In this document: positions 1 to 11,000 of the stretch, piece after piece | Layout: each line of letters begins with the position of its first letter | Numbering within the stretch: the first letter of the stretch is position 1 | NCBI GenBank assembly: GCA_027681045.1 | Contig: JAQDCK010000011.1 | Location: 1-43,695 of the forward strand | Length of the DNA stretch: 43,695 bases | Source: Lactobacillaceae bacterium AF64-9pH9TA | GTDB taxonomy: Bacteria; Bacillota; Bacilli; Lactobacillales; Lactobacillaceae | Direction of reading: 5' to 3' | Program-made: the position numbers and the translations under genes | Notes under the pieces: generated by a model | What the model was told of the DNA's origin: nothing | What the model saw: only the letters and a program-made list of their open reading frames with translations | The model's database searches: none

Positions 1-341
1 AAGTCGATCCCGTGTTCCTTGTTGGTGATCGGGTAGCCTTCGTTGTTTGAAACAACTTCCAGGTCGCTGATCTGGATTTCGTAGCCAAAGTGGGACCGGG
101 CGTCTTCATGGATGGTCCCAGTAATGTAGAAGGAAGCTTCCTGGCGCAGGCCCTTGGCTGCTTCAAAAACTTCCTCGCTAACGGCGTTCTTGCGGACAAC
201 GCCTTGGAAGAAGGCCGTACCGTCTCTTAATTGCAGGAAGACGATCTTCCCGCTGGACCGCTTGTCGGTCAGCCAGACATGCATTCTGACTTCTTCGTCA
301 ACGTGCTTGGCTGATTCTCTGATTGAAATCAATTCTGTCAT
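1..341 (-). CDS. asnS: Asparagine--tRNA ligase, N-terminal part (gene runs off the window)
   Basis: Charges tRNA-Asn with asparagine in the cytoplasm. Only the first 113 codons are inside the window; they begin [14 protein letters not shown] and continue into an OB-fold anticodon-binding domain with the segments [20 protein letters not shown] and FFQGVV, typical of class IIb AsnRS. The ATG at 341 is the only sensible start. It lies 62 nt downstream of the TseB-like gene on the same strand, and the order dinG-ypmB-(aspB)-asnS is conserved in Firmicutes, which supports the call; aspB is absent here. The catalytic domain is not visible, so an aspartyl enzyme cannot be fully excluded, but AsnS fits the context best. 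Confidence 0.9.
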   Translation of the reverse strand, partial: MTELISIRESAKHVDEEVRMHVWLTDKRSSGKIVFLQLRDGTAFFQGVVRKNAVSEEVFEAAKGLRQEASFYITGTIHEDARSHFGYEIQISDLEVVSNNEGYPITNKEHGID

Positions 342-403
342 TCTTTTTTATTCCACCTTATTTTATTAACTCTATCCATGATAGCAGATTTTTGCCTGCT
401 CTT

Positions 404-898
404 CTATAACTTATCGACCAGAGACAGGAGCTTGCCGTCTTTAAACTTGTAAATGGCATAGCAGTAACCGCCGTCGCTGTTGACTGCCGTGACTTCCCAG
501 ACGGCCTGCTTTTGATACCAACCCAGGTTGACTTCCTTGATCGTCTTCTTTGGATAAGACTTCTGGAAGCTGGATTTGACCGTGCTTTCGCTGACGCCGT
601 CACTAGCTGAATAATAGTAGGCCTTGTGTTTGCCCGGCAGGTAGATGAAGTAAGCCGCCTTGCCCTTACTGGTTTTCCCGCTGGCTGAATATGACTTGAC
701 GCCCCGGCTCAAATGGTAGTACTTGTCAATTTGCTTCATGGAAGTCTGCTTGACCAGCTTGGCAACTTTCTCTTTCTGCTGACTGTACGGCTTGGCCGCC
801 TTAGCGACAACCGCCACTGTTCCCGCGTAAAGCAAAAACAGGAAGAAGACCAGCCAGGCCAGATACTGCAGGACATTTTTGACTCTTTCGTTAAGCAT
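404..898 (-). CDS. TseB/YpmB-like membrane-anchored protein (DUF5590)
   Basis: A 164-aa protein with one N-terminal membrane segment (about residues 10-32) and an extracytoplasmic part resembling the PepSY-like DUF5590 fold of Bacillus YpmB, recently named TseB and linked to cell-wall elongation in that genus. Visible pieces are SRGVKSYSASGKTSKGKAAY and the C-terminal YCYAIYKFKDGKLL. The ATG at 898 follows the dinG stop by one base, and its SD (GAGAGG) lies inside the end of dinG, so translation is probably coupled to dinG. The dinG-ypmB-asnS order matches Bacillus. Function in lactobacilli is not established; the assignment rests on fold-level resemblance and gene order. Confidence 0.8.
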   Translation of the reverse strand: MLNERVKNVLQYLAWLVFFLFLLYAGTVAVVAKAAKPYSQQKEKVAKLVKQTSMKQIDKYYHLSRGVKSYSASGKTSKGKAAYFIYLPGKHKAYYYSASDGVSESTVKSSFQKSYPKKTIKEVNLGWYQKQAVWEVTAVNSDGGYCYAIYKFKDGKLLSLVDKL

Positions 899-899
899 T

Positions 900-3683
900 T
901 TACCTCTCGAACTTCAAATTCTTTTTTAACTCACTCGCTTTAATCTTTTGCACCGGAGCCGGCAGGCTGGACCTAAAGGCCGGGCCATAACTCTTGGTCC
1001 AGATCCGGGGATCCAGGATCAAAAACTGCCCGTGATCATCCTCGCCCCGGATCAAGCGACCACATCCCTGCCGCAGGCGGAGAATCGCCCTGGGCAAAGA
1101 GTCCTCTTGAAAGACATCCCAGCCTCTTTGGGCCAGGTAATGCTGCCTAAGGCTGACCTCTGGCAAGTCCGGGGACTCAAATGGCAGGCGGGTGGCGATG
1201 ACCAGGTCAATCCCGCAATTGTGGAAGTCCACCCCTTCCCAAAAGCTATCCGCCCCCAGCAAAATTGACCGTTCAGCAATGACGAAGCGGCGGGTGATCC
1301 GCTCATTTGACCCCGTCAAGCCCTGGGCCAGGAGCTCATAGTCCTTAACCCGGGGATCATTCAGCAGTTCAAAGTAGAGCTGCTTGATCAAGTCCAGGTT
1401 GGTAAACAGGCACAAAACGTGCTTTTGCCCGCTTAAGTCCTTGGTCAGGATATTTTTTAATTCTTCCAAAAAACGCGGGCTGTCTGGATCCGGCTGTCCC
1501 TCGTCCATGGCCAAAATCTCCAGATGGTCAGCCATTGGGAAGCTGGCCTTGCCCTTGTAGCAGGAAACACCTAAATTCGGCAGGGCCAGGACTTGCTTGG
1601 CAAAATCAAAATTGCCGTCATTGGTTATTGTCGCACTGATCATGCTGATATGGTCAAAGCGGTCGTAAATTTTATGCAATTCTTCAGAACTGTCCAGGCT
1701 GAGCCAGTGGAGGTTGCTGCTGAGAGCATCTTCGGGGTTGGTTACGTTGACCACGAAGCCCAAATGCTCCAAGAGCGGCTGGTTCAAGAGGTCAGCCAGC
1801 TGGTAGCTCTTTTCCGTGTAGAATTCCAGCAGGTCGACCTGGTCATTCAATTCTTCCAGCAAAGATTCCTCATCAGTTAAAAAGCGGTCCTTTTCCTGCT
1901 CCAGCAAGTAGCGGATCTGGTTGGTATGGATCCGGACCTGCTCCAATTGCTGCTGGAACTGTCTAAGAAGTGGCCGGAACTGAGAGTTTTCCGGGAAGAG
2001 ATCCTGGCCCTGGATGGTCAGCTGCAGGCTCTTATTGGGCAAAACAATCTGGCTGATCGCCTGCCCCTTGTGCTGGTAGAGGTACTTTTGCATCCGGTTC
2101 AAGCTGTGAATCAAGTCCAGGCTTTCCTGGTCCAAGAGGTCCAGCATGAACTGCAGCTGGACATTTTCCTCGCTTTGTCTGAGCAGGTTATTGTCCGTAA
2201 AGTAGAGCAGATTGCGCAGGTGGCTGATGCTGCCCCAAATTGCTTCCAAGCGCAGGGAGTCCGTCCGGGCCGTCTGCAGGTTTTCGCTGAAGCGGTGGGC
2301 TTCGTCAATTACCAGGTAAGGGTTCTGCCCCCAGATAGAGTCCATGTAATGGTTGACCAGGTAGGCGTGGTTAGTCACCAAAATGTTGGCCTGCTCCTGC
2401 CGGCGGCGGGCCAGGTTCCAAAAGTCAACGCTGGCAAACTGACTGGCCACCCGGGCATCCCCGGGGTGCTTGAGCTGGTTAAAAATCGGCAGTTGCTGGC
2501 TGGTCAGCTGCAATTCATCCATGTCCCCGGTCGTTGTTTCTGTCAGCCAGACCAGGATCTGCATCTGCAAGAGCAAGGTCGCCTTGTTGGGCGAATTCTG
2601 GTAGAGAGTCTGGGCAAAACCGTCTAAATCCAGGTAGTGGCTGCTGGACTTGACCATTTCCGCGTTTAAGCCCAGACCCGTAACCCGCAGGAGCTGGGGA
2701 ATTTCCTGGTCTAGAAGCTGCTGTTGGAGGACCTTGGTCGGTGTGGCAATCACTAATTTTTTACCGGAATAGAGCTGGTAGGCGTAAGCGAAAAGGTAGG
2801 CAAAAGTCTTCCCTGTCCCGTTTGGCGCTTCAGCCAGCATGACTCTTTGCCCGGCATCTTCGACAAAGTCGTGCAAGCGGTCGATTAAGTCCACTTGCGC
2901 TTGCCGGTAATTGATCTTGCCTTTAAAAAGCTTGCGTTTGTCCGTGTCTTTAACTGGAAAATGCCCATTTTCCCCATGTTCAACCGCCGGAATCTCCTGC
3001 CTCTTTAAGACCAGGTTGCGGACCTGCATCTTGTCTTTGGGCAGCTTGCGCCTGCTTTGCCGGGACTGGTCAGCAATCACCTTGATCACATCCCCCGTGT
3101 CCCGGATAAGGCCACTGGCCAAAGAGCCCAGAACATTCAAAGTTGCCTGGGGCAAAGAAGCCAGTTTGTCGATGATCTTTAGGAGCAAGACGGCTGTCCC
3201 GTAAGCGTCAGAATCCGCCTTGTGGGGGTTGGCGTGCTTGATCTCCAGGCTGGCCGTCAAGTCCCGCAACTTGTAAGAAGGCAGGGTCGGAAAGGCGATC
3301 TTGGCCAGTTCAACCGTGTCAACCGCCTTGCAGGTCAAGGCCTCAAAGCCCGCATTGGTCAATTCGTAGTTCAAGAAAGGAAAGTCGAAATTGACGTTAT
3401 GGGCCACGAAAACCGTATCCTGCAAGATCTCGCGGATCTTCGGGGCATAGTGCTTGAAATCAGCCTGGCCGGCCACCATCTTCTGGTCGATCCCGGTCAA
3501 ATTGGTCACGGCCAGGGGAATTTCCCGGTGGGGGTTCATCATGAAGGAATAAGTTTTAACCACTTCGCCATCCTTGACTATGGCGCAGCCAAACTGGATG
3601 ATCCGGTCCCCCTCTTCCTTGCGCGTCCCGGTCGTTTCCAAGTCAACGACCGCGAAGCTTTCGCCGGCAAAAAAATCCGCCAT
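900..3683 (-). CDS. dinG: DinG-family ATP-dependent helicase with N-terminal 3'-5' exonuclease domain
   Basis: A 927-aa protein, the usual length for Gram-positive DinG, which carries an extra exonuclease domain. The N-terminus has the DEDDh signature (AVVDLETTGT near residue 15, then VFVAHNVNFDFPFL and HKADSDAYGT). The helicase part has Walker A in EAPNGTGKTF (about residue 290), the DEAH box in LVIDEAHRF, and late motifs SATI and GADSFWEGVDF and RLRQGCGRLIR. No four-cysteine Fe-S cluster is evident, as in the staphylococcal exonuclease form. It sits 28 nt downstream of addA and one base upstream of the TseB-like gene, so it is probably the third gene of a DNA repair operon. Helicase activity versus mainly nuclease activity cannot be decided from sequence. 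Confidence 0.95.
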   Translation of the reverse strand: MADFFAGESFAVVDLETTGTRKEEGDRIIQFGCAIVKDGEVVKTYSFMMNPHREIPLAVTNLTGIDQKMVAGQADFKHYAPKIREILQDTVFVAHNVNFDFPFLNYELTNAGFEALTCKAVDTVELAKIAFPTLPSYKLRDLTASLEIKHANPHKADSDAYGTAVLLLKIIDKLASLPQATLNVLGSLASGLIRDTGDVIKVIADQSRQSRRKLPKDKMQVRNLVLKRQEIPAVEHGENGHFPVKDTDKRKLFKGKINYRQAQVDLIDRLHDFVEDAGQRVMLAEAPNGTGKTFAYLFAYAYQLYSGKKLVIATPTKVLQQQLLDQEIPQLLRVTGLGLNAEMVKSSSHYLDLDGFAQTLYQNSPNKATLLLQMQILVWLTETTTGDMDELQLTSQQLPIFNQLKHPGDARVASQFASVDFWNLARRRQEQANILVTNHAYLVNHYMDSIWGQNPYLVIDEAHRFSENLQTARTDSLRLEAIWGSISHLRNLLYFTDNNLLRQSEENVQLQFMLDLLDQESLDLIHSLNRMQKYLYQHKGQAISQIVLPNKSLQLTIQGQDLFPENSQFRPLLRQFQQQLEQVRIHTNQIRYLLEQEKDRFLTDEESLLEELNDQVDLLEFYTEKSYQLADLLNQPLLEHLGFVVNVTNPEDALSSNLHWLSLDSSEELHKIYDRFDHISMISATITNDGNFDFAKQVLALPNLGVSCYKGKASFPMADHLEILAMDEGQPDPDSPRFLEELKNILTKDLSGQKHVLCLFTNLDLIKQLYFELLNDPRVKDYELLAQGLTGSNERITRRFVIAERSILLGADSFWEGVDFHNCGIDLVIATRLPFESPDLPEVSLRQHYLAQRGWDVFQEDSLPRAILRLRQGCGRLIRGEDDHGQFLILDPRIWTKSYGPAFRSSLPAPVQKIKASELKKNLKFER

Positions 3684-3710
3684 TTTCCGCTCCTTTCACT
3701 CTAAAAACTT

Positions 3711-6700
3711 CTAATCAACTTCAACAATTTCCCGGCAGCTCAAAAGCACCAGGTACTTTTTCAAAACAGGCAGCTTGCCCGATTCATTTAAGGCTCGCTC
3801 ATAAAGGCGCAGCTGGCCCTGGTACTTTTCTTTCAGATTCTGGATTGCTTCCTCTTGCTTACGCGGGTTAACGTGGTCAGTCTTGTAGTCAAATAAAATG
3901 ATACCATTCTCTGCTTCATAATAGCCATCGATTGTCCCGTGAACCAAAATTTCTCCTGGAAAATCGCTGAAATCCTTAAACAACGTTTTCGGTGACAGGA
4001 TGGTGGCAAAATTTTCCTCCCGGTGGAGGTGGTCAGGCTGCTGGTAGAAGTCTTTGGCAAAGTCGCTCTTGACAAACCAGGACAAGGCTTCCCGGTCCAG
4101 CTTGCTGGCCAGGGTCTGGCTTAGCCGGCCCTTTTCCACTAGGCCGGCAATGCAGCTGTCAATGGCATCCTTGTCGCCTTTGGAATAGTCATAATACTGC
4201 AAGACCAGGTGGCTGGCTGTCCCCAGTTCAGCTGAGCTGACCGTATTTTGGAAGAGGAAGTCAGGTTCAGTATCGATCGGCTGCAAATACCTGTTGGCCG
4301 ACTGCAGTCCCGAAATGTGGGCGTCAGCCAGTTCATCTTCGATCGGGTCACCAAAAGCCTTCTTGATTTCAGACACCGCCTGGTAGGCCGTGGTCCGGCT
4401 GGCATCCAAGTAAGGATAGCCGCCCTGGCTGAAGGCATAGAGCTTTTCCGCCTGCTTAAAGACGGCCTCTTCGTCTTCCGTCAGGTCTGCCCCGCTGTCT
4501 GTTTTAGTCTCACTGGCCGGCAACTGGGCCTGGTCTTTCTTGGGGTCAAAGTGGACAAAGACCAGACTGCTTTCTTGGCCTGCCGCCAAGTCGCTGACGG
4601 CTTTTTCACCCAGCTGCTTCACCTGCTTGGCGCGGGCTAAAGCCGGGGCCAAAAAGTCCAGGGGCTTGGCTACCTTCATTTTATCCAAAAGGGGCAGGCG
4701 GCCAGCAGAAATTTCCTTGGCCCACTTCTCTTCTAGGCCAGCCAGGTCAGTTTTAGCTGGCAGCTTGATATTTGCCGCCAAAATCAGCTTCTGCTTGGCC
4801 CGGGTCAAAGCCACGTAAAGCAGGCGGGCTTCTTCTTCCAGCAGCTTCTGCTTTTTGGCAATCTTCAGCCAGGCATTGGCCAAAGTATCTGCCCGGTATT
4901 CCGGATCATCAAAGGGATAGGCAAAGGACAAACCCAGGCCACTGGCATCTAGGACATAACTGCCGGTAATGTCTTGCTGGTAATTGTAGCGGTGCTCCAG
5001 GCCCAAGACAAAGACAACCGGGAATTCCAGCCCCTTTGAGGCGTGGATGGTCATCAGCTTGACTGAGTTGCCGGCATTTTCGCTCAAAATTGGCTGGGCC
5101 AGGTCCTTCTGGTTCTTCCGCATTCTGGCAATAAAGTTGATGAACTGGTAAAGGTCCTTGAAGCCCGAACTTTCGTAGGCGCTGGCTCTTTCGTACAGGG
5201 CTGTTAAGTTGAGCCGGCGCTGCTGGCCGTTGGTCATGGCCGTCACGATTTCCAAAAAGCTGGTCCGCTCGTAAATGGTCCAGAGCAGTTCTGAAATCCG
5301 GTGGCTCAAGGAAAAGTCGCGAAGGTCCTGCAATTGGGCCAAAAAGTCCCGGCAGCGGGCAGCCAGATCTGTATCTTTTTTAGCATAAGTTCTTAAAGCC
5401 GAATAGAAGCTGACGCTCTTGTTGACCAGGCGGATTTCGGCCAAATCTGAACTGGAGAAGTTAAAAATCGGAGACCGCAAAACCGCCACCAGGGGAATAT
5501 CCTGGTCCGGGTTGTCGATGATCTTCAAATAGGACATGATGACCGTCAATTCAAAAGTCTGGAAGTAGTTCTGGACATCCATGACAAAGAGCGGGAGCCC
5601 GTAGCGGTCAAATTCCTGCTTGATGTCCAGGTTGCTGGTCTTGGACCGGGTCAAAATAGCAATATCGCCATAGCTGATCGGCCGGGTCTGCCCGGTCTTC
5701 GGGTCAAAAATTGGCGTCTGGTCAGCGATCAGCTTCTGGATCCGGCTGATGACCATGGCTAAATCGCCCTGGTTCAATTCCCCGTCATCTTCTGTTGCAG
5801 ATGAATCTTCCTGGTAGAGGACTTCTGTTTCAGTCGGCAGGACCGCCTCTAGGTCATAGCCGGCCGCGAATTTCAGCTGCCCTTCTTTTTGGTAGTCAAT
5901 CCCCCCGAAGTCCTTGGTCAGGAGGCTGTCAAAGATCAAGTTGACAGCTTGGGTGACCGGCTGGCTGGAGCGGAAGTTCTCGGCAAAAATAATCCGTTGC
6001 TTGCCAGCCGAATTTTCCTGGCCATATTCATCATACTTGGCGATAAACAGGCTGGGTTCCGCCTGGCGGAAGCCGTAGATCGACTGCTTGACGTCCCCGA
6101 CCATGAAGAGGTTGTTCTTCCCGTCTTTTTTCAGCCGCTGGATCAAGCCGTCCTGCAGGGCGTTGGTGTCCTGGTATTCATCGACCATGATTTCCTTAAA
6201 GCGGTTTTGGTAGTAGGCCCGGGCCAGGTCAGAGTTTGAGCTGTCCTGGGTCAGAATTTCATAGGCCAACTGCTCCATGTCGCTGAAGTCCAGGACCCGG
6301 TCAGCCCGCTTCAATTCGTTAAAGCGATCGATAAAGGCCAGTTCAACTTCCGCTGCCGCGGAGGCGATTTCTGCCCCCTTGGCTAAGAGGGCCTGCTGGT
6401 CAGCGTTGCTGTTTGCGTAAAAACTAGTATAGACATTGAAGACCAGCTGCTTGCCAGCTTCTTTAACCTCCTTTGCCTCCGCGACAAAGTCGGCGATCTC
6501 CTTGTTTGTCCGCAGGGTCCCGTCAAACTGGCAGGCCGTCAGCAGCTCTCTTTGCCGGTCAAAGGGATCATCTGTAGCCAGGCTTTCCCGGTAGCTGGCC
6601 AGACTGGTGGCAAAAGCCGTAAAAGCTGGCTGGTACTTGGCAAACTTTTCATGGTCAAAGTCGGCTTCGGCCATCAAAGCCGTCAGCTTGTCCGCCAGGT

Positions 6701-7394
6701 TGCAAAATTCTTCCTCCAAGTAAGGCTTGATTTTCTCCTGCCAGAGGGAGCTGTCGACAACGTCGCTGGTCTCCAGCAGGTAAGGGGCAGCCAGCTTTTG
6801 CAGCCAAGCCCGGTAGTTGGGCCGGGCCATGGCAAACTGGTATAAATCCAAAAGCAAGTCTCTGGCTGAATTGGCGTTGCTGTCGCCGGCGAAGGCATCA
6901 TAGAGGGCCAGGAAACGGTCTTTTTTCGCTTGGTCCTCATTTTGCAGGTAGCCGTTTTCGACATCCCTCAAGGCTCTTTCTTTTAAAAGCTCAATCTGGG
7001 TGGCGTCAGTCAAAATGCTGAAGTCAGGGTCGATGTCGATCGCGAAGTAAAAGCGGCGGATGACGTCCAAACAGAAAGAGTCGATCGTGGAAATAATCGC
7101 GGTATCGATTTCAGCCAGCTGCCGGCGCAAAAAGTCGGCCTGGCTGGCATCTGTTTCTTCTTGCAAGCGGTCCTGCAGGCGCTGCTTGATCCGCTGCTTC
7201 ATTTCACTGGCCGCTGCCCGGGTAAAAGTGATGACCAGGAGCTGGTTAACCTCCAAGTGGTCGTCCATGATTTCCCGGATGACCCTTTCAACCAAAACGC
7301 TGGTTTTGCCTGAGCCGGCAGAGGCTGAAACCAAAAGGTCCTGCCCCCGGCTTTCAATGGCCCTGGCCTGGTTTGGTGTATATTTTACAGCCAT
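3711..7394 (-). CDS. addA: ATP-dependent helicase/nuclease subunit A (AddA/RexA)
   Basis: A 1227-aa subunit of the AddAB (RexAB) double-strand-break resection complex. UvrD-like helicase motifs are all visible: Walker A in [16 protein letters not shown] (about residue 22), TRAAASEMK, Walker [10 protein letters not shown] (about 400), [26 protein letters not shown] (about 780) and [10 protein letters not shown]. The C-terminal RecB-type nuclease has [11 protein letters not shown] and the catalytic [10 protein letters not shown] followed by [12 protein letters not shown]. The ATG at 7394 has an SD-like GAAAGGAAA just upstream. addB ends 26 nt upstream on the same strand, as expected for partners made together. 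All key residues look intact. Confidence 0.97.
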   Translation of the reverse strand: MAVKYTPNQARAIESRGQDLLVSASAGSGKTSVLVERVIREIMDDHLEVNQLLVITFTRAAASEMKQRIKQRLQDRLQEETDASQADFLRRQLAEIDTAIISTIDSFCLDVIRRFYFAIDIDPDFSILTDATQIELLKERALRDVENGYLQNEDQAKKDRFLALYDAFAGDSNANSARDLLLDLYQFAMARPNYRAWLQKLAAPYLLETSDVVDSSLWQEKIKPYLEEEFCNLADKLTALMAEADFDHEKFAKYQPAFTAFATSLASYRESLATDDPFDRQRELLTACQFDGTLRTNKEIADFVAEAKEVKEAGKQLVFNVYTSFYANSNADQQALLAKGAEIASAAAEVELAFIDRFNELKRADRVLDFSDMEQLAYEILTQDSSNSDLARAYYQNRFKEIMVDEYQDTNALQDGLIQRLKKDGKNNLFMVGDVKQSIYGFRQAEPSLFIAKYDEYGQENSAGKQRIIFAENFRSSQPVTQAVNLIFDSLLTKDFGGIDYQKEGQLKFAAGYDLEAVLPTETEVLYQEDSSATEDDGELNQGDLAMVISRIQKLIADQTPIFDPKTGQTRPISYGDIAILTRSKTSNLDIKQEFDRYGLPLFVMDVQNYFQTFELTVIMSYLKIIDNPDQDIPLVAVLRSPIFNFSSSDLAEIRLVNKSVSFYSALRTYAKKDTDLAARCRDFLAQLQDLRDFSLSHRISELLWTIYERTSFLEIVTAMTNGQQRRLNLTALYERASAYESSGFKDLYQFINFIARMRKNQKDLAQPILSENAGNSVKLMTIHASKGLEFPVVFVLGLEHRYNYQQDITGSYVLDASGLGLSFAYPFDDPEYRADTLANAWLKIAKKQKLLEEEARLLYVALTRAKQKLILAANIKLPAKTDLAGLEEKWAKEISAGRLPLLDKMKVAKPLDFLAPALARAKQVKQLGEKAVSDLAAGQESSLVFVHFDPKKDQAQLPASETKTDSGADLTEDEEAVFKQAEKLYAFSQGGYPYLDASRTTAYQAVSEIKKAFGDPIEDELADAHISGLQSANRYLQPIDTEPDFLFQNTVSSAELGTASHLVLQYYDYSKGDKDAIDSCIAGLVEKGRLSQTLASKLDREALSWFVKSDFAKDFYQQPDHLHREENFATILSPKTLFKDFSDFPGEILVHGTIDGYYEAENGIILFDYKTDHVNPRKQEEAIQNLKEKYQGQLRLYERALNESGKLPVLKKYLVLLSCREIVEVD

Positions 7395-7420
7395 ACTATT
7401 TCCTTTCTATGTACCATTCC

Positions 7421-10400
7421 TTATCCCCTCTGCCGCAGCCGCTTTTCTACCAAGGCCAGCAGATCTGCCTTTTTAAGGCTTGGCAGGTCCCGGTAAGAGT
7501 TAGTTGGCAGCTGCTGGTCAAAGTAGAAGATATCCTTGTAGTCGCTATAAGCCAGGCCGGTATTGTTGCCTTGCCGGAAAGGATTCAAGGCAATCTGCCC
7601 GCTCAAAATCTCGCTGGCCGCGTCCTCAATCAAGGCTTCGACGTATTCCAGCAGCTCCCGCATCTCATCTTGGCTGAAGAAGTTGTCTTTTTTGCCAAAG
7701 CCCCCGCTCTTGTTCAGTTTGAGGCCCCGGTAAACCGGACTGCTTGCCTTTTTCTCAAGGACTTTGTCGACTTCCTGGTACCAGGCTGGCTCACTGACAA
7801 AGACCCCGGACAATTTCAACTTGTCTTCCCCGCCCAAAAGGTTCTCTTTCAGCTGCAGCTTGCTGTCAAACAAGGCCCCGGTTGATGAGGAGGAGTTGAC
7901 GGAATTCAGCTTCCGGGTGACATATTGGTAAAAGGCCCCCAGGAGGTCAAACTGCCGCCCGCCGGCCAGGAGGTCCCGGTTCTTCTCCAGAACGTCCAAA
8001 TAGGCGATCATCTGCAGGTCTACCCCGCTGGCAAAACGGGCCAGGTTGAAGCTGTGGTCAGAAGACTTGTAGTCGATCAGCTGGCCTAAAACGTGCTGGT
8101 CCCCGTTAAAGAGGTCGACCCGGTCGATCTTGCCCCGGAGGCTGATCTTCCGCTGGCCGGCAAACTTCTTCAAAGGCAAGACCAGGCCAGCCAGCTTTTC
8201 AGCCGGGCCAAAGGCCAGTTCCCCGTAAGTAGCCCGCATCTTGTTTTCCTGCTGCTTGCGCCGGTAGCTTTGGGCTACCTTACTGGTCGTCTTGTCAAAG
8301 GCCTTGAAAAGATATTCATTAAAAGGATCACGCAAGAACTGCTGGTAGAGGGGTTCTTGCAGGATCTCGCTTCTGACCTGCTTGAGCAAAAGCTCCAGGT
8401 CCAGCTCGCTGAGCTTGTCAATTTCGATATTTTTCTTTTGCATTTCCTTGAGCAAAAGCTCAAAGGTCCGGTGGAAGTAGTTACCGGACTGGATGGCATT
8501 CAGCTCATTTTCTGCCCGGGGCCGCAGGCGGAGGCCATAGTTAAGGAAGTATTCAAAAGAATTCTGGTAGTAGCTTTCCAGCTGGGAGACTGAAGACAGA
8601 AGGTCTTTACCGTACAGGCGCTCAGCCAGGTCCTCTGAGATGTCTTGCGGGTTATTGTCATAAGCCATCCCTTCCGCGATTTCTTCTGCTTTTTCTTCCT
8701 CATACTGCCGGCTGAGTCCGACTAGCTTGGCCACCAGCGGGCTTTGAGCGGAATTTTCCTCAGCATAGGCCAGGTAACCTAAGCTGGCCCTTGGACTGGT
8801 CAAAAAGAGCAAAAGCTGGCGGGCAAATTCGGTCCGGTCTTTTTCAGCGGTATCTGGCAGGTCCCTTTGCCGGTATTCCCGGCCGTTAACCAGCTTCAGC
8901 AGGCGCTTGTAGTAAATGGATGGATCCAGCAGGTCATTATTGGAATTGATTACCGGATAGGAGATGTAGACCCGGTCAGAGGCCAGGGCCAGGGCATTGC
9001 CGAATTGGTATTCCTGGTCCAGGTTGCGCAGCTGCTGACTGTCTTCCAAGTAGGCCTCCTGGTCAAAAAAGTCTGCCAGGCTGAGCAGATTTTCCGTAGT
9101 CAAAAAGTTGGGCTTGTCGCTGATTTGCGGCAGGCTGCCATTGGCTGCTCCGATGATGAAGACCTGCTTGTAGCCGCTGGTCTGCACCATCCCGTATTCT
9201 GACAAGGTGACGGCGTCCAGGCTAGCCGGAATCGTCGCGAAATTGGCCTGAGAAAAGGCTGCCGTCAGCATCTTAAAGAAGTCAGCCCAGGCAAAATTTT
9301 CCGGGTTGACCAAGAGGTAGTCTTTGAGCAAAGACAAAAGCAGATTCCAGCACTGCTCCGGCTGCTGGGCCTGCTGCAGGTCTCCCTCCTCGCTGGCTTT
9401 TAAGCGCCAGGCTTCCAGGCGGGCGCTGACCCCGTTTTTGACCAAGAAGTCAAAAAAGAGCTTGACAGCAGTCATGCTGTCTTTTTCACTCTTCAGCTGG
9501 CGAGCAAGCCGGGAGAGCTTGCTGACAAAAAAGTCCCGCAGCTTGTCCAAGCGGTCCAGCCGCTTTTGGTACTGCTCTTGGTCCAGGGCGATGACCTGGG
9601 CCTTGGTAAAGTCCTTGAGGGGCTTTTGCCAAAGGCTGTACTTGATTCCGTGGGCCAGGGCAAAGTTTTCCAGCTGGTCAACGTCGCGCAAATATGCGGC
9701 TTCCCCGGCTTCTGCATCCCCTTCTAAATACCAGTCAGGGATCAAGAGGCGGGTCTTCATGATGCTCAAAAGAGCTGGCGTGTCTCCTGCCTGCTGGAGG
9801 AGCTTGCCCAAATTTTCCAGCAAAAGCACCAAGGGGTGGTACTTCATCTGCTGCTGCAGGTCGTCAAAGAAGGGAATCTGGTTTTGCCGTAAAATCGGAG
9901 CCAAGTAAGTTTCATACTCCTGCAAATTCGGGGCTAAGACCAAAAAGTCCCGGTACTGGCAGCCCTTTAAAGCCACCTCGTCATAGATGGTCCGAGCCAC
10001 GAAATATGCTTCAGCGTAGCGGGAATCCGCCTTAACCAGTTGAAGGTTATCTAAATCCGGCTGGCCCTGTCCCTGCCAGGCCTGGTTCAAGTCCCTGGCC
10101 GGACTGGCTGGACTGGCGATTTTTTCTCTTTCCCAGGCAAAATCATGGGCGGAAAAGTAGCCGGTCAAGTCCTTGATTGTCTTCTGAACCACGTAGTCGT
10201 ATTCCCCGGCGGCCGGCTCAATCACGCTGCCGTCAGCCGTCTTGAAGGCGAAGGTCATCTCGCTTGCAAAAGCTGCCAGCAGCTGCATAGTCATTTTTTC
10301 CTGAATGGAAAAATGAGAGAAATCAGTCACGTAGAAGCTGGCCTGGCTGACCAGGTCCGGCCGGCTGGCCAAAAGCTGGTTCAGCTGGATGTTTAATTCA

Positions 10401-10963
10401 TCCTTGGTGGCGAAGTGCTTTTCACCTACGATTTCTAAAAAGTCCTGGTAGATCAAGTCCAGGTCGTGCAACTTGTCTCTGGTTTCATTATCCAGGTCCA
10501 GTGCCACCGCCGGATCAGCTGCCCGCTCCAAAAGATTGCCCAGGTCCAGCTGACCGGTATGAACCTGCAGGATCGTGCTGTAAACTTGCTTGATCATGCC
10601 GGAATTGGCATGGGAATTTTTGAAAAGCAGGAGTTCATCTCTGCGCTTGTCGATGATCTGCTCCAAAATCATGGTCGCGGCCGCGTCATCCAGACTTTCT
10701 GGCATGAGCAGGTCGGCCTTTTTAAAGAAAAACCAAGCCAGGCGGGAGAAGGACAGGACGTGCAGGTTCTTGACGCTGGTCTCTTCCCGCCCTTGAAGTT
10801 GCGCGACTTTGCCTATTGCGGCAACTTCTGTGTTAAACTTGATATGGTTTGGAACAATAATAAAGGTATCTTTGCCGGGCTGGGCCAGATAATTGCGGGC
10901 AGCCCGGCCGATGATCTCAGTTTGCAGGGGATCGGACTGTCTGCCGGTTATAATTTTGATCAT
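7421..10963 (-). CDS. addB: ATP-dependent nuclease subunit B (AddB/RexB)
   Basis: A 1180-aa partner of AddA. The N-terminus reads MIKIITGRQSDPLQTEII where Bacillus AddB has a Walker A, so no intact P-loop is visible. The C-terminal nuclease motif is LIDYKSSDHSF, followed by ASGVDLQMIAYLDVL. Only two cysteines were found, far apart, so the four-cysteine Fe-S cluster of Bacillus AddB is missing; both points fit the RexB lineage of lactobacilli and streptococci. I chose the ATG at 10963 because AAAGGAG ends 9 nt upstream of it, whereas the GTG at 10972 overlaps that SD. It is the first gene of the addB-addA-dinG operon, with a possible operator at its promoter. Confidence 0.95.
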   Translation of the reverse strand: MIKIITGRQSDPLQTEIIGRAARNYLAQPGKDTFIIVPNHIKFNTEVAAIGKVAQLQGREETSVKNLHVLSFSRLAWFFFKKADLLMPESLDDAAATMILEQIIDKRRDELLLFKNSHANSGMIKQVYSTILQVHTGQLDLGNLLERAADPAVALDLDNETRDKLHDLDLIYQDFLEIVGEKHFATKDELNIQLNQLLASRPDLVSQASFYVTDFSHFSIQEKMTMQLLAAFASEMTFAFKTADGSVIEPAAGEYDYVVQKTIKDLTGYFSAHDFAWEREKIASPASPARDLNQAWQGQGQPDLDNLQLVKADSRYAEAYFVARTIYDEVALKGCQYRDFLVLAPNLQEYETYLAPILRQNQIPFFDDLQQQMKYHPLVLLLENLGKLLQQAGDTPALLSIMKTRLLIPDWYLEGDAEAGEAAYLRDVDQLENFALAHGIKYSLWQKPLKDFTKAQVIALDQEQYQKRLDRLDKLRDFFVSKLSRLARQLKSEKDSMTAVKLFFDFLVKNGVSARLEAWRLKASEEGDLQQAQQPEQCWNLLLSLLKDYLLVNPENFAWADFFKMLTAAFSQANFATIPASLDAVTLSEYGMVQTSGYKQVFIIGAANGSLPQISDKPNFLTTENLLSLADFFDQEAYLEDSQQLRNLDQEYQFGNALALASDRVYISYPVINSNNDLLDPSIYYKRLLKLVNGREYRQRDLPDTAEKDRTEFARQLLLFLTSPRASLGYLAYAEENSAQSPLVAKLVGLSRQYEEEKAEEIAEGMAYDNNPQDISEDLAERLYGKDLLSSVSQLESYYQNSFEYFLNYGLRLRPRAENELNAIQSGNYFHRTFELLLKEMQKKNIEIDKLSELDLELLLKQVRSEILQEPLYQQFLRDPFNEYLFKAFDKTTSKVAQSYRRKQQENKMRATYGELAFGPAEKLAGLVLPLKKFAGQRKISLRGKIDRVDLFNGDQHVLGQLIDYKSSDHSFNLARFASGVDLQMIAYLDVLEKNRDLLAGGRQFDLLGAFYQYVTRKLNSVNSSSSTGALFDSKLQLKENLLGGEDKLKLSGVFVSEPAWYQEVDKVLEKKASSPVYRGLKLNKSGGFGKKDNFFSQDEMRELLEYVEALIEDAASEILSGQIALNPFRQGNNTGLAYSDYKDIFYFDQQLPTNSYRDLPSLKKADLLALVEKRLRQRG

Positions 10964-10979
10964 TGCTTCCACTCCTTTG

Positions 10980-10995
10980 TTGACTGATCGGTCAA
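10980..10995. promoter_or_regulatory. Palindrome TTGACTGATCGGTCAA at the predicted addB transcription start
   Basis: A 16-bp inverted repeat with a single mismatch (TTGACTGA / TCGGTCAA). It lies between the addB SD and an extended -10 (TGATAAAAT on the minus strand, 11001-11009), so it would cover about +1 to +15 of the addB transcript. This is a normal place for a repressor operator. The form resembles TetR-family operators, but no regulator gene is nearby. A role is inferred from position only. Confidence 0.4.
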
Positions 10996-11000
10996 TCTAA

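Noticed and set aside
900..10972. Many long open frames antisense to dinG, addA and addB
   Set aside because: They mirror GC-rich codon use of the real genes, lack SD sites and show no recognisable domains.
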